Shown one piece after another: positions 47,036 to 57,110 of a stretch of DNA of 64,000 nt. The translations under genes were made by a program, and so were the position numbers. The notes beneath the pieces were generated by a model. That model was not told the DNA's origin. It saw only the letters and a list, made by a program, of their open reading frames with translations, and searched no databases. The first letter of the stretch is position 1, and every line of letters starts with the position of its first letter. This DNA is from Methylobacterium gossipiicola (GTDB taxonomy: Bacteria > Pseudomonadota > Alphaproteobacteria > Rhizobiales > Beijerinckiaceae): the NCBI RefSeq assembly GCF_900113485.1, contig NZ_FOPM01000001.1:248001-312000 (forward strand), written 5' to 3'.

Positions 47036-48103
47036 TCAGAAGGCGTAACGGACGCTGCAGTAGGGTAGGCGCTCGGCGAGCAGGGCGGTGAAGCGGGCGA
47101 GCCAGCGGCCCTTCCAGCCGGTGCGGTAGCGAAGATTCGCACCCCCACCCTGCGAGACCTTGGCTTCCTGGATCTCTGGCCGCCACAGCAGCTCCTCCGC
47201 CTTGGGGTGCCAGCCGAGGTTGACCGCGTGCAGGTCGGCATTGTGGGTCAGCATGATGATCTCGGCCTTGACCTGCGCTTTGGCCGCCGCGCCGAGGCCA
47301 TCGTCGATGGCCGCGAACAACTCGGCCCAGTCCGCCTCCCAGCCTTCGTAGAGGATCACGGGCGAGAAATTCAGGTGCACCTCGTAGCCGGCGGCCACGA
47401 AGTCGTCGATGGCGGCGATGCGCTCCTGCATCGGGCTCGTTCGCACGTCGACGACGCGGGCGATGCGCTCGGGCATGAGCGAGAAGCGGATGCGGGTCTT
47501 GCCCTGCGGATCGTAGGCCAGCAGGTCGCGGTTCACCGCCTTGGTGGCGAAGGACGCCTTGGCGTTGGGTAGGGTGCGGAACAGGCTGACAAGGTCCCGC
47601 ACGGTGTCGGAGATCGCCGCATCGACGGAGAGGTCGCCGTTCTCGCCGAGATCGTAGACCCACAGGGCTGGATCGACGCTGTCCGGCTCGGGCAGGGGCC
47701 CCTGGCGCTCGGCATGCCGGCGGATGGCGGCACAGACGGCCTCGACATTGACGAACAGCGAAATCGGATTGGCGAAGCCCTTGCGGCGCGGCACGTAGCA
47801 ATAGGCGCAGGCCATGGCGCAGCCGTTGGAGGTGGAGGGCGCGATGAAATGCGCACTGCGCCCGTTGGGCCGCATCGCCAGCCCCTTCTTCACGCCCAGC
47901 ACCAGGGTGGAGCGCTTGATCCGCACCCAATCCTCCACCGAGCCGGCATTGCCGTGCAGCGCGGGGATGTTCCAGTGGGACGGCACTTCGATGCGCCGGG
48001 CGTCGGGGAACCGGTCGAGGATCTCGCGACCGCGCGGAAACTCGGTCACTGCCGGTTCGTGGTAGATCGTCCGGATGTCGATGAGGTCGCGCGAGAGGCC
48101 CAT
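47036..48103 (-). CDS. Spore-photoproduct-lyase-like radical SAM protein
   Basis: A 355-residue radical SAM protein with the cluster motif C95xxxC99xxC102 (GCAMACAYCYVPRR). The blocks FIAPSTSNGC and KASFATKAVNRDLL and the end GWKGRWLARFTALL agree with the SPL family, which repairs a thymine photodimer in spore DNA. This organism type does not form spores, so the substrate is uncertain. No cysteine occurs about 44 residues after the cluster, where Bacillus SPL has its hydrogen-donor cysteine; the nearest is 22 residues on. It is followed by the deaminase gene, 21 bases away, on the same strand. Confidence 0.88.
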   Translation of the reverse strand: MGLSRDLIDIRTIYHEPAVTEFPRGREILDRFPDARRIEVPSHWNIPALHGNAGSVEDWVRIKRSTLVLGVKKGLAMRPNGRSAHFIAPSTSNGCAMACAYCYVPRRKGFANPISLFVNVEAVCAAIRRHAERQGPLPEPDSVDPALWVYDLGENGDLSVDAAISDTVRDLVSLFRTLPNAKASFATKAVNRDLLAYDPQGKTRIRFSLMPERIARVVDVRTSPMQERIAAIDDFVAAGYEVHLNFSPVILYEGWEADWAELFAAIDDGLGAAAKAQVKAEIIMLTHNADLHAVNLGWHPKAEELLWRPEIQEAKVSQGGGANLRYRTGWKGRWLARFTALLAERLPYCSVRYAF

Positions 48104-48178
48104 GGCGGCGACATGGGACTTTTCCGGACGGCGGCGAGCCTCCGCGCTGTGGACAGGTCGGCGCAGGGCGCCGGTGCG

Positions 48179-48922
48179 TCAGAGGCGCGCCAGCAACTCG
48201 GCCTTCTTCGCCGCGAATTCCGCGTCTGTCAGCACGCCCTTCCGCTGGAGTTCGGCGAGCCGCTCCAGGGTCGCGAGGATGTCGTTGGCCGGGGAGGGCG
48301 CACGGGGCGGGCTCGCCTCGGGACGAGGGATGGCCTCATCGGTGACGGGTACTCGCGGGGCTATGTCTTGCTGCGTTTGCGCAGACCGATCCGATGCGTC
48401 CCCATCGAGGCGGCGCAGGTCGGCAAGATCGACGTAGCCGCCCGGGCCTGAGAAGCGAAGGCTGCTCGAACCGCCCTGCTGCTGCGAGACGCCCGTGATG
48501 GCGTACCCCTCGGTTGCGTAGAGTGCGACGCGCCCGTCCGTCTCCACGGCGAGGCGCCCGGTCTCCGGGAAGTAGGCATACCGGACTCCGTTCTGCGCGC
48601 CCGAGGTCGCGGGCCGTCCGAGGTCCCCCGGCCACCAGGCGCCGGGCGTCGTACCGGCCTCCGTGAAGCCACCCGGTGGCAGCGCGTGGACGAGATCGGA
48701 GCACAGGGCGGCGACGCGGGCCTTGAGGCCCGTATCGAACATGGTGCCGATCATCGTCATGCCCCCCGACGACCATTGGCCGAAGCCCCCGAGTTCGGGG
48801 TGATCGAACTGTGCCATGGTGCCGTGGCCGGCCTCCAGGGCGCGGACGAGGTGGCGCACGGCGTCGAGGCTGACGTTGTGGCGGTCGGCGATGGTTTGAA
48901 GGCCGTTCGGGTGATCGGTCAT
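48179..48922 (-). CDS. SHOCT-domain protein
   Basis: A 247-residue soluble protein ending in a SHOCT domain (ATLERLAELQRKGVLTDAEF and the KKAELLARL close). The N-terminal half has a helix (LQTIADRHNVSLDAVRHLVRALE) and a region GGFGQWSSGGMTMIGTMFDTGLKARV that appears in many SHOCT-containing alphaproteobacterial proteins. The ATG at 48922 is preferred over a GTG at 48931 because GAGAGG lies eight bases before it. SHOCT modules are short oligomerisation or targeting units; the protein's role is unknown. Confidence 0.8.
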   Translation of the reverse strand: MTDHPNGLQTIADRHNVSLDAVRHLVRALEAGHGTMAQFDHPELGGFGQWSSGGMTMIGTMFDTGLKARVAALCSDLVHALPPGGFTEAGTTPGAWWPGDLGRPATSGAQNGVRYAYFPETGRLAVETDGRVALYATEGYAITGVSQQQGGSSSLRFSGPGGYVDLADLRRLDGDASDRSAQTQQDIAPRVPVTDEAIPRPEASPPRAPSPANDILATLERLAELQRKGVLTDAEFAAKKAELLARL

Positions 48923-49131
48923 CGGGAACACCTCTCATAGGCGGTGAAGGTGGCCGCAGCGGAGGAACCTTTGCCGCCCGAGCATGTGCCGGGCTAACGG
49001 GGTTCGCAACGCAAAAAGTTTTCCGCCGGGCGGACCTTCGGGGGAAGCGTGAGCGTTCCCGCTACGGTTTTGGCGTCCCGAGTGCCCCGTGAGAGCGCCG
49101 CACGGGACCGGGCGTCGTCCCTGGAGCAGTT

Positions 49132-51411
49132 ATGGCCGACGATTTTTCACGAGCAGGCAAAGCGTCCCCGGTTAAGGCGTCCGCGACCCGATCGCGGATC
49201 AAGGAAGGCGCTCCCTATCCCTTGGGCGCGACCTGGGACGGGCTCGGGGTGAATTTCGCCCTGTTCTCCGCTCACGCGACAAAAGTCGAACTCTGCTTGT
49301 TCGACGACGCGGGCGAGCAAGAGATCGAGCGCATCGAGCTTCCCGAATACACGGACGAGATCTGGCATGGCTACTTGCCGGACGCGCGACCGGGCACCAT
49401 CTACGGCTACCGCGTGCACGGCCCCTACGAGCCGAAGGCCGGCCACCGCTTCAACCCGAACAAGCTGCTCATCGACCCCTACGCCAAGGGACTCGTCGGC
49501 TCCATCACCTGGAATCCGGCCCTGTTCGGCTATCAGATGGAGACGGGCGACGACCTCACCTTCGACGAGCGCGATTCCGCGCCGTTCACCCGCCGCAGCC
49601 GCGTCATCGATCCGGCCTTCACCTGGGGGCGGGACCGCAAGCCCCATGTGCCGTGGGAGAAGACCATCTTCTACGAGACCCACGTGAAGGGCTTCACCAA
49701 GCTGCATCCGGCCGTGCCGGAGAAGCTGCGCGGCACCTATGCCGGTCTCGGGACTCCGGCGGTCCTCGACTACATCAAGAGTCTAGGTGTCACCTCCGTC
49801 GAACTCCTGCCGGTCCACGCCTTCGTGCAGGACGATTACCTGCAGGAAAAGGACTTGGTGAATTACTGGGGCTACAATACGATTTCCTTCTTCACCCCCG
49901 CCCGGCGCTACGCGGCGGTGCCGGATTTCGCCTTCTCCGAGTTCAAGGAGATGGTGGCGCGGATGCACGGCGCCGGTCTCGAGGTGATCCTCGACGTGGT
50001 CTACAATCACACGGCCGAAGGCAACGAGAAGGGGCCGACCCTGTCATTCAAGGGCGTCGACAACGCCTCGTATTACCGCCTGATGCCCAAAGAGCCGCGC
50101 TACTACATCAACGATACCGGCACCGGGAACACCTTCAACCTGTCGCACCCGCGCGTGCTCCAGCTCGTGACCGATTCGCTGCGCTACTGGGCGACGGAAA
50201 TGCGGGTCGACGGTTTCCGGTTCGACCTCGCGACGATCCTCGGCCGCGAGCCCTACGGCTTCGACGAGGGCGGCGGCTTCCTAGACACCTGCCGGCAGGA
50301 CCCGGTGCTCAATTCCGTCAAGCTCATCGCCGAGCCGTGGGATTGCGGCCCGGGCGGCTATCAGGTCGGCGGCTTCCCACCCGGCTGGGCGGAGTGGAAC
50401 GATCGCTACCGCGACGACGTGCGCGGCTTCTGGCGCGGCGACCAGGGGCTGCTCCCGTCCCTTGCGTCACGCCTCACGGGCTCGGCCGACAAGTTCAACA
50501 AGCGCGGGCGCAAGCCCTGGGCGTCCGTAAACTTCCTCACCGCCCATGACGGCTTCACGCTGAACGATACCGTGTCGTACAACGACAAGCACAACATGGC
50601 CAACGGCGAGAACAACCGGGACGGCCACTCACACAATCTGTCGAACAATTACGGCGTCGAGGGACCGACGGACGATCCCGAGATCCGCGCCGTGCGCCTG
50701 CGCCAGATGCGCAACATGCTGGCGACCCTGTTCCTGTCGCGCGGCACGCCGATGCTGCTCGCGGGCGACGAGTTCGCCCGGACCCAGAACGGCAACAACA
50801 ACGCCTATTGCCAGGACAACGAGATTTCCTGGCTCGACTGGGGCGCCATCGGACCGGAGGAGCGGGACCTCACGGAGTTCACGCAGCGCCTGATCATTCT
50901 GCGCGAGTCGCTGCCGATCCTCACACGCGGACGCTTCCTCACGGGCGAGTTCGACGAGGAACTGGGCGTCCGCGACGTGACCTGGCTCACGCCGTTGGGC
51001 ACCGAGATGACCCCGGAGAACTGGGCCCAGGGCGATGCGCGGTCGCTGGCCGTGGTTCTCGATGGCCGGGCGCAGGTCTCCGGCATTCAGAAGCGCGGCG
51101 GCGACGCCACCTTGCTGCTCCTTTACAACGCCTATCACGACCTCGTGTCGTTCACCCTGCCGGCCACGGTCGGGGCCACGGCCTGGACCCGGCTCCTCGA
51201 CACCAACCTGCCCGATAGCCAGGACGTCGTGACCGTGCCCGTGGGCGAGCGCTACGACGTCACTGGCCGCTCGATGCTGATGTTCGTGCTGAAGCCCGAA
51301 GAGGTCGAGAACGGTGCCATCACCGAGGTCGAACGGTCCTACCAGCACGTGATGCAGGCGTTCGAACGCGCCAACATCGACAGCGTCCGCTTCGGAACGC
51401 GCAAGGAATAG
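49132..51411 (+). CDS. glgX: Glycogen debranching enzyme GlgX
   Basis: A 759-residue GH13 enzyme that removes short alpha-1,6 branches during glycogen breakdown. The N-terminal CBM48 domain starts at [20 protein letters not shown]. The catalytic domain has [36 protein letters not shown] (nucleophile Asp), [19 protein letters not shown] (acid/base Glu region) and [20 protein letters not shown]. It stands alone without glgA, B, C or P. A GC-rich stem-loop follows at once. Confidence 0.96.
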   Translation: MADDFSRAGKASPVKASATRSRIKEGAPYPLGATWDGLGVNFALFSAHATKVELCLFDDAGEQEIERIELPEYTDEIWHGYLPDARPGTIYGYRVHGPYEPKAGHRFNPNKLLIDPYAKGLVGSITWNPALFGYQMETGDDLTFDERDSAPFTRRSRVIDPAFTWGRDRKPHVPWEKTIFYETHVKGFTKLHPAVPEKLRGTYAGLGTPAVLDYIKSLGVTSVELLPVHAFVQDDYLQEKDLVNYWGYNTISFFTPARRYAAVPDFAFSEFKEMVARMHGAGLEVILDVVYNHTAEGNEKGPTLSFKGVDNASYYRLMPKEPRYYINDTGTGNTFNLSHPRVLQLVTDSLRYWATEMRVDGFRFDLATILGREPYGFDEGGGFLDTCRQDPVLNSVKLIAEPWDCGPGGYQVGGFPPGWAEWNDRYRDDVRGFWRGDQGLLPSLASRLTGSADKFNKRGRKPWASVNFLTAHDGFTLNDTVSYNDKHNMANGENNRDGHSHNLSNNYGVEGPTDDPEIRAVRLRQMRNMLATLFLSRGTPMLLAGDEFARTQNGNNNAYCQDNEISWLDWGAIGPEERDLTEFTQRLIILRESLPILTRGRFLTGEFDEELGVRDVTWLTPLGTEMTPENWAQGDARSLAVVLDGRAQVSGIQKRGGDATLLLLYNAYHDLVSFTLPATVGATAWTRLLDTNLPDSQDVVTVPVGERYDVTGRSMLMFVLKPEEVENGAITEVERSYQHVMQAFERANIDSVRFGTRKE

Positions 51412-51417
51412 GCACAC

Positions 51418-51443
51418 GGGGCGGCGCCGAAGGGCGCCGTCCC
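51418..51443 (+). terminator. GC-rich stem-loop after glgX
   Basis: Eleven-base arms GGGGCGGCGCC and GGCGCCGTCCC (one G-U) around GAAG, seven bases after the stop. There is no U-run. Confidence 0.55.
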
Positions 51444-51546
51444 GGCTTCGACGGGCCTGCAACGAACCGATGCCGGAGGAGCGCGTTCGACTCTCGCGCC
51501 GGCCGCGTCGCCTTGGACGAAGCGGCCGTCAGCAGGGAGATCGACC

Positions 51547-51858
51547 GTGCCGCAGGGTGACAAGTCGCGCTACACCGACAAGCAGGTGCGCAAGGCCGAG
51601 CACATCGCTGAATCCTACGAAGCGCGCGGTGTCCCCGAAAAGGACGCCGAGGCGCGGGCCTGGGCCACGGTCAACAAGGATGACGGCGGCGGTAAGAAGC
51701 CCGGCGGCTCGGGACGCGGCCGCTCCACCGGCCATCCGGCGGCCCACAAAGGCGGCGCGGCCGGGGGCAAGGCCGCCGCCGCCCGCACGCCGGAACAGCG
51801 TTCGGCCTCGGCGAAGAAGGCCGCCGAGACCCGCAAGCGCAACGCCGCGAAGGCGTAA
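51547..51858 (+). CDS. Small basic DNA-associated-type protein ("plasmid stabilization" family)
   Basis: A 103-residue Lys/Ala/Gly-rich protein. The first 45 residues (KSRYTDKQVRKAEHIAESYE, then EARAWATVNKDDGGGKK) match a small family often labelled plasmid stabilization protein, though evidence for that role is weak. The tail is histone-like (GGKAAAARTPEQRSASAKKA). It is probably a DNA-binding or stress protein. The GTG start at 51547 has AGGGAG upstream. It converges on icd with 31 bases between, which hold a GC-rich dyad. Confidence 0.8.
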   Translation: MPQGDKSRYTDKQVRKAEHIAESYEARGVPEKDAEARAWATVNKDDGGGKKPGGSGRGRSTGHPAAHKGGAAGGKAAAARTPEQRSASAKKAAETRKRNAAKA

Positions 51859-51889
51859 GGCGCGGCGCTCTCGCACCGCGCGCCGTTTC

Positions 51890-53101
51890 TCAGGCCATGG
51901 CGGCCTTGAGGTTCTGATCGACCTTGTCGAGGAAGCCGGTGGTCGAGAGCCAGCGCTGGTCCGGGCCGACGAGGAGCGCCAGATCCTTGGTCATGAAGCC
52001 GGCCTCAACGGTGTCGATGCACACGGTCTCGAGCGTCGAGGCGAACTTCGCCAAGGCGGCGTTGTCGTCGAGCTTGGCCCGGTGGGCGAGGCCGCGGCTC
52101 CAGGCAAAGATCGACGCGATGGAGTTCGTGGAGGTTTCCTTGCCCTTCTGGTGCTCGCGATAATGGCGGGTCACCGTACCATGGGCGGCCTCGGCCTCGA
52201 CGGTCTGGCCGTCGGGGGTGAGGAGCACAGAGGTCATGAGGCCGAGCGACCCGAAGCCCTGTGCCACGGTGTCCGACTGCACGTCGCCGTCATAGTTCTT
52301 GCACGCCCAGACGTAACCGCCCGACCATTTGAGGGCCGAGGCCACCATGTCGTCGATGAGGCGGTGCTCGTACGTGATGCCGGCGGCATCGAACTTCGCC
52401 TTGAACTCGTTCTGGAAGACCTCCTCGAACAGGTCCTTGAACCGGCCGTCATAGGCTTTCAGAATGGTGTTCTTGGTCGAGAGGTAGACAGGGTACTTGC
52501 GGTTCAGGCCGTAATTCATCGATGCGCGGGCGAAGTCGCGGATCGATTCGTCGAGATTGTACATCGCCTGGGCGACGCCGGCGTCCGGGAACTTGAAGAC
52601 TTCCTTCTCGATGACCGTGCCGTCGTCGCCCTCGAACTTGATGGTCAGGCGGCCCTTACCCGGCACCTTGAAGTCCGTGGCCTTGTACTGGTCACCGTAG
52701 GCGTGGCGGCCGACCACGATGGGCTGGGTCCAGCCCGGCACGAGGCGGGGCACGTTCTTGCAGATGATAGGCTCGCGGAAGATCACGCCGCCGAGGATGT
52801 TGCGGATCGTGCCGTTGGGCGACTTCCACATCTCCTTGAGGTTGAATTCCTTCACCCGCTGTTCGTCGGGGGTGATGGTGGCGCATTTCACGCCGACGCC
52901 GTGGCGCCTGATCGCCTCGGCCGCCGCGACGGTGACCTGATCATTCGTGGCATCGCGATGCTCGACGCCGAGGTCATAATAGTCGAGGTCGATGTCGAGG
53001 TAGGGGTGGATGAGCTTGGTCTTGATCTCGCTCCAGATGATCCGGGTCATCTCGTCGCCGTCGAGTTCGACGACGGGCTTGGCTACCTTGATCTTATCCA
53101 T
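51890..53101 (-). CDS. icd: Isocitrate dehydrogenase (NADP+)
   Basis: A 403-residue eukaryote-like (type II) isocitrate dehydrogenase that decarboxylates isocitrate to 2-oxoglutarate and makes NADPH, the reductant for the nearby GltBD. Typical blocks are [38 protein letters not shown] and the NADP-site region [20 protein letters not shown]. The ATG at 53101 begins the family N-terminus; a 13-codon extension to 53140 is less likely. It is divergent from the Fae-like gene, with 221 bases between. Confidence 0.97.
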   Translation of the reverse strand: MDKIKVAKPVVELDGDEMTRIIWSEIKTKLIHPYLDIDLDYYDLGVEHRDATNDQVTVAAAEAIRRHGVGVKCATITPDEQRVKEFNLKEMWKSPNGTIRNILGGVIFREPIICKNVPRLVPGWTQPIVVGRHAYGDQYKATDFKVPGKGRLTIKFEGDDGTVIEKEVFKFPDAGVAQAMYNLDESIRDFARASMNYGLNRKYPVYLSTKNTILKAYDGRFKDLFEEVFQNEFKAKFDAAGITYEHRLIDDMVASALKWSGGYVWACKNYDGDVQSDTVAQGFGSLGLMTSVLLTPDGQTVEAEAAHGTVTRHYREHQKGKETSTNSIASIFAWSRGLAHRAKLDDNAALAKFASTLETVCIDTVEAGFMTKDLALLVGPDQRWLSTTGFLDKVDQNLKAAMA

Positions 53102-53322
53102 CGCGTCTAAGGCCTTCCTCAAGAATCCGGGGGGCCCCATGCAAATGCCGTGCGGCCGCGGGCAGGGTCATAGCGCGAGCGTTCCGACGACGAAAGACGG
53201 CGGACGCCCCTGGTGCCGTGACAGGGGAGGGGATCTGTCAGACGCGCTCCGGGGCTGGACATTCGCGGCGCGAGGAGGGATTCCGCTGCCGTCATCTCTC
53301 AGGATGAAGACGGAGAACCCCC

Positions 53323-53871
53323 ATGAGCGAGCGCATCATTCTTCGGGCCGGCGAAGCCCTGGTGGCGGGCGGCCCGCCCAACACCGCGTCTGAGCCCGAG
53401 GTGATCATCGGCGAACTCGACGGTCCCGTCGGCACGGCGCTCGCCACCCTCACGGGCGATCAGGTGGTCGGTCACAGCCGGGTCTTCGCGCTCCTGAACA
53501 CCGACATCATGGTCCGCCCCGTGACCCTGTGCGTGTCCAAGGTCAGCGTCACCGAATCGAAGTATACCTCGATCCTCATGGGCACGGTGCAGTTCGCCAT
53601 CGCCAACGGCGTCCTCGACGCCGTGCGGGCCGGATACATTCCCAAGGAGAAGGCCAACGATCTCGGCATCATCTGCTCGGTCTGGCTCAGCCCCGGCGTG
53701 ATCGAGGCCGATACGGTGGACCACAAGGCCCTCTTCGACATCCAGCGCAGGGGCATGACCGAGGCCATCCGCAAGGCGATGACCAACGAGCCGTCCATCG
53801 ACTGGCTCCTGGAGAATCAAGACAAGATCATGCACAAATACTATCAGATGGGCCTCGACGGGAAGATCTAA
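53323..53871 (+). CDS. Formaldehyde-activating enzyme (Fae) family paralogue, probable catalytic His lost
   Basis: A 182-residue protein with the Fae fold pattern (RAGEALVAGG, VIIGELDGPVGTALATL, TLCVSKVSVTESKYTSILMG, IPKEKANDLGIICSVWLSPG). True Fae condenses formaldehyde with tetrahydromethanopterin. In the M. extorquens enzyme, as remembered, His22 precedes the IDLIIG strand; here the aligned stretch is SEPEVIIG (23-30), with Glu24 in that position. This suggests a different or lost activity, like Fae2/Fae3 paralogues. It is followed by trmJ after five bases. The family placement is firm; the function is not. Confidence 0.85.
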   Translation: MSERIILRAGEALVAGGPPNTASEPEVIIGELDGPVGTALATLTGDQVVGHSRVFALLNTDIMVRPVTLCVSKVSVTESKYTSILMGTVQFAIANGVLDAVRAGYIPKEKANDLGIICSVWLSPGVIEADTVDHKALFDIQRRGMTEAIRKAMTNEPSIDWLLENQDKIMHKYYQMGLDGKI

Positions 53872-53876
53872 CGCCG

Positions 53877-54617
53877 ATGTCGTCCGCGCCCGTCGTCATC
53901 CTCGTCGAGCCGCAGCTGGCCGAGAACATCGGCATGGTTGCTCGCGCCATGGCCAATTTCGGGCTGTCCGAGCTTCGCCTCGTCGCCCCGAAGAATGGCT
54001 GGCCGAAGAAAGGCGTGCGCGAGGCGGCGTCGGGCGCCACCCATGTCCTCGACGGCGCGGTCGTGTACGCGACCGTCGGGCAAGCCATCGCAGATCTCAA
54101 CTACGTCCTGGCGACGACGGCGCGCGAGCGCGGGCAGATGAAGCGTGTGACCGGCCCCGACGAGGCCATGCGCGACGTCGCCACCCGGACGGGGCAGCGG
54201 GTCGGCATTCTGTTCGGGCGCGAGCGAGCGGGCCTCAGCAACGATGAGGTGTCGCTGGCCGATGCCATCGTGACGTTCCCGGTCTCGCCGGACTTTCCGT
54301 CCCTCAACCTCGCACAGGGGGTGCTGCTCGTCGGCTACGAGTGGCGCCGGGCGGCGGGTCTGGCGCAGTTGCCCTTCTCCGGAGAGATGCTGTCTCCGCC
54401 CGCGACCCGCGAGGCCATGGCTTCCCTCGTGGGGACCCTCGAGGAGAGCTTGGCGGAAGCCGGGTTCTATCCACCGGAGAAACGCGAAATCATCGCCCGC
54501 AACATGCGCGACATGTTGCATCGCATGGCGATGACGGAACAAGACGTGCGAACCCTGCGCGGCGCCTTGAAAGCTCTCCACGGGCGCCGCTCCCGCGTCG
54601 CCTCGCCACGGCCTTAA
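53877..54617 (+). CDS. tRNA/rRNA 2'-O-methyltransferase of the SpoU/TrmJ type
   Basis: A 246-residue SPOUT methyltransferase. The motifs are PQLAENIGMVARAMANFG (motif 1), GILFGRERAGLSNDEV (motif 2) and SLNLAQGVLLVGYEW (motif 3), the trefoil knot that binds S-adenosylmethionine. The C-terminal helical extension (REIIARNMRDMLHRMAM) is TrmJ-like; TrmJ methylates position 32 of tRNA. It starts five bases after the Fae-like stop. Confidence 0.93.
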   Translation: MSSAPVVILVEPQLAENIGMVARAMANFGLSELRLVAPKNGWPKKGVREAASGATHVLDGAVVYATVGQAIADLNYVLATTARERGQMKRVTGPDEAMRDVATRTGQRVGILFGRERAGLSNDEVSLADAIVTFPVSPDFPSLNLAQGVLLVGYEWRRAAGLAQLPFSGEMLSPPATREAMASLVGTLEESLAEAGFYPPEKREIIARNMRDMLHRMAMTEQDVRTLRGALKALHGRRSRVASPRP

Positions 54618-54654
54618 GCTCTCAGCCACGTTTCAATGCGAGGGTGTGAGGACG

Positions 54655-56970
54655 ATGTCGAGCAACCGTCTACACCCGATCGGCGGCGAATTCGTCGACC
54701 GGGATCAGGAAGCCCTCTTCCAGGCGGATCGCCTGCCGGAAACAATCCGGCATGTCCGGCTGATCCTGATCTTCTCGGTCATCATGAACAGTCTATTTCT
54801 GTTCAGCGATGCCCGGTTCTACGGCACCTCCCATTTCCTGCCGGCCATCGGCGCGCGGCTCATGGTGATCGTCGCCTCGTTCGTGGCCGTCTGGGCCATT
54901 CGCACACGCAAAAACTTCCCGTCGCTCCAGCGGGTGATGGTGATCTGGCAGGCCATCAGCGCCATCGGGGTGGGATATCTGTGCACCACGCGCTCGAACA
55001 TCGCCCTGTTCGTGCTCCTGATGCTGCCGGCGCTCTACATGCTCGCCGTCCCAACGAGCTTCCGCTGGACGGTACTCTCGGGGGCCTTCTGCACCTTCGC
55101 TCTGCTCTGCGGGTACCTCCTACCGACGCCGATTCCCGACACGGCCCTCGGGGTCGTGATGTCGACCTGCATGTCGAACGCGCCGATCCTTCTGTTCGTG
55201 ATGCGCTGGAACCGGTTGCGGCGTCTCGAATGGACTGCGGCCCGGGCAGCGGGGCGCGCCAACGCCGAACTCGCCGAGAGCCGGAAGCTGTACGAGACCA
55301 TGTTCCGGGCCGTGCCCGTACCGATCGTGGTGTCGCGGCAATCGGACGGGCAGTTCGTGAGCATCAACGACGCCGGAATGAAGTTTTTCCGGATCCCGGA
55401 CGGTGGCAGTATCGCGCGGTACAACACCCGTGAGATGGTTCCGTTGGCCGAGCGGCGTCGCCTTCAGGGGATTCTGGACACGCACGGCTCGGCCCGTGAT
55501 CAGGAAATCGCCATCACGGTTCAGGATGGCTCCCGTCGCGACATCCTGCTGTCCATCGAGGCGGTGCAGGCCGATGGGGTGCCCTGCACCGTTTCCAGCC
55601 TGGTGGATATCACCAGCCGGAAAGCGATGGAGGAGCGCATCCGGATCGCGGCGAACCACGATGTTCTCACGGGCCTCGCCAACAGGGCCCTGTTCCAGGC
55701 GAGTCTCGACGAGGCCCTGGCGCAGGCGCGCGATGGCGATGCGGTCGGGCTGATCCTCATCGACCTCGACGCCTTCAAGGAGGTCAACGACACTCTGGGG
55801 CACGATGCCGGTGACATCCTCCTCAAGGAAGTCGGACGCCGCCTCAGCGAGGTGATCGAACCGGATGACCTCGTCGCACGGCTGGGGGGCGACGAGTTCG
55901 TCGTCATCGCCCGGAGCCCGTCAGGCCCAGAGGGCAAAGACCGCGACCTCGTCGCCCTGAGCGAACGGATTCTCGCCACCCTGCGCCCACCCATCGCAAT
56001 TCGGGGCCGCATCGTCGCGCCGCGCGGCAGCCTTGGCATCGCCGCCTATCCCGCACATGCCGACAATGCGGCCGATCTGTTCACCAATGCGGATCTCGCC
56101 CTTTACGCCGCCAAGGCCGCGGGCCGGAACCGGGCGAACGTTTTTGAGCCGGGGCTGCGCGCCGTCATCGAGGATCGGGTCACCGTCACGCGGGAGATGC
56201 GATCGGCCCTTCAGACCGGTGAACTTTTTCCCCATTACCAGCCGAAGGTCGACCTTGCGACGGGGCAGATCATGGGCTTTGAGGCCCTGGCGCGTTGGCA
56301 GCATCCGAGCCGGGGCCTCCTGATGCCTTCCGACTTCGCCACCGTGTTCGACGATCCCGAGATCGGCATCGAAGTGGGGCAGACGCTCCGCCGGCAAATC
56401 TTCGCGGATGTCGCCCGTTGGATCGAGCTTGACCTTCATCCGGGGCGGGTGTTCCTGAATCTATCCTCGGCGCAGTTCGCGCAAAACGACCTCGCCAGCG
56501 TGCTGCTGGCGGACATCGCGTTCGTCGGGCTCACATGCGATCGCATCGGGATTGAGGTAACCGAGACCGTGCTGCTTGCTGGGAATGGCAATCGGGTCGG
56601 ACCGATCCTCGACGCCCTTCACGCGGCGGGCATCCGTATCGCCCTCGACGATTTCGGAACGGGTTACGCCTCCCTCACTCACCTGAAGCAATTCCCCGTG
56701 GACGAGATCAAGATCGACCGCAGCTTCGTGCAGGATCTCGAACGCGATCCCGACGACGCGGCCATCGTTGCCGCAGTCCTGCAACTCGGGCAAAGCCTGG
56801 GCCTCGATGTCACCGCCGAGGGGGTCGAGACAGAGGCACAGGCTCGTTTTCTACTGATGAAGGGGTGCGGTCTCGCCCAGGGCTACCTCTACGGCAAGCC
56901 GGTGCGGGGCGAATGCGTCCCGCACCTTCTCGAGCGCTTCGAAGCCGGAGACGTCCTGGCGTTCGGGTGA
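54655..56970 (+). CDS. GGDEF-EAL cyclic di-GMP protein with membrane sensor and PAS-like domain
   Basis: A 771-residue protein. The N-terminal 170 residues contain five or six helices (LILIFSVIMNSLFLF, then LPAIGARLMVIVASFVAVW). A PAS-like domain lies at about 210-325. The GGDEF domain (about 330-490) keeps RLGGDEFVVI; the allosteric RxxD upstream is degenerate (EPDD). The EAL domain (about 505-750) keeps EALARW, DDFGTGYASL and KIDRSFV, so phosphodiesterase activity is likely. ATG 54655 follows GTGAGGACG; a GTG nine bases earlier is possible. A long hairpin (56974-57013) follows. Confidence 0.93.
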   Translation: MSSNRLHPIGGEFVDRDQEALFQADRLPETIRHVRLILIFSVIMNSLFLFSDARFYGTSHFLPAIGARLMVIVASFVAVWAIRTRKNFPSLQRVMVIWQAISAIGVGYLCTTRSNIALFVLLMLPALYMLAVPTSFRWTVLSGAFCTFALLCGYLLPTPIPDTALGVVMSTCMSNAPILLFVMRWNRLRRLEWTAARAAGRANAELAESRKLYETMFRAVPVPIVVSRQSDGQFVSINDAGMKFFRIPDGGSIARYNTREMVPLAERRRLQGILDTHGSARDQEIAITVQDGSRRDILLSIEAVQADGVPCTVSSLVDITSRKAMEERIRIAANHDVLTGLANRALFQASLDEALAQARDGDAVGLILIDLDAFKEVNDTLGHDAGDILLKEVGRRLSEVIEPDDLVARLGGDEFVVIARSPSGPEGKDRDLVALSERILATLRPPIAIRGRIVAPRGSLGIAAYPAHADNAADLFTNADLALYAAKAAGRNRANVFEPGLRAVIEDRVTVTREMRSALQTGELFPHYQPKVDLATGQIMGFEALARWQHPSRGLLMPSDFATVFDDPEIGIEVGQTLRRQIFADVARWIELDLHPGRVFLNLSSAQFAQNDLASVLLADIAFVGLTCDRIGIEVTETVLLAGNGNRVGPILDALHAAGIRIALDDFGTGYASLTHLKQFPVDEIKIDRSFVQDLERDPDDAAIVAAVLQLGQSLGLDVTAEGVETEAQARFLLMKGCGLAQGYLYGKPVRGECVPHLLERFEAGDVLAFG

Positions 56971-56973
56971 GCC

Positions 56974-57013
56974 TTCGCATCAGGAGCCTCCGTGGAGGCG
57001 GGCATGATGCGAA
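56974..57013. terminator. Two-part stem-loop between the GGDEF-EAL gene and the sulfhydrylase gene
   Basis: The outer arms TTCGCATCA and TGATGCGAA enclose an inner GCCTCC/GGAGGC stem. It lies three bases after the GGDEF-EAL stop and 98 bases before the end of the converging gene. It is a likely transcription barrier. Confidence 0.6.
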
Positions 57014-57110
57014 CGCCGGTCGGCGCCTTCAGAATGGCAGCGCGCGGTTGTTCGAAAGGGCCGCGCGAGCTTGTCGATTGAGCGACCGCTTCGTTCGAGC
57101 GGACGCCGGA

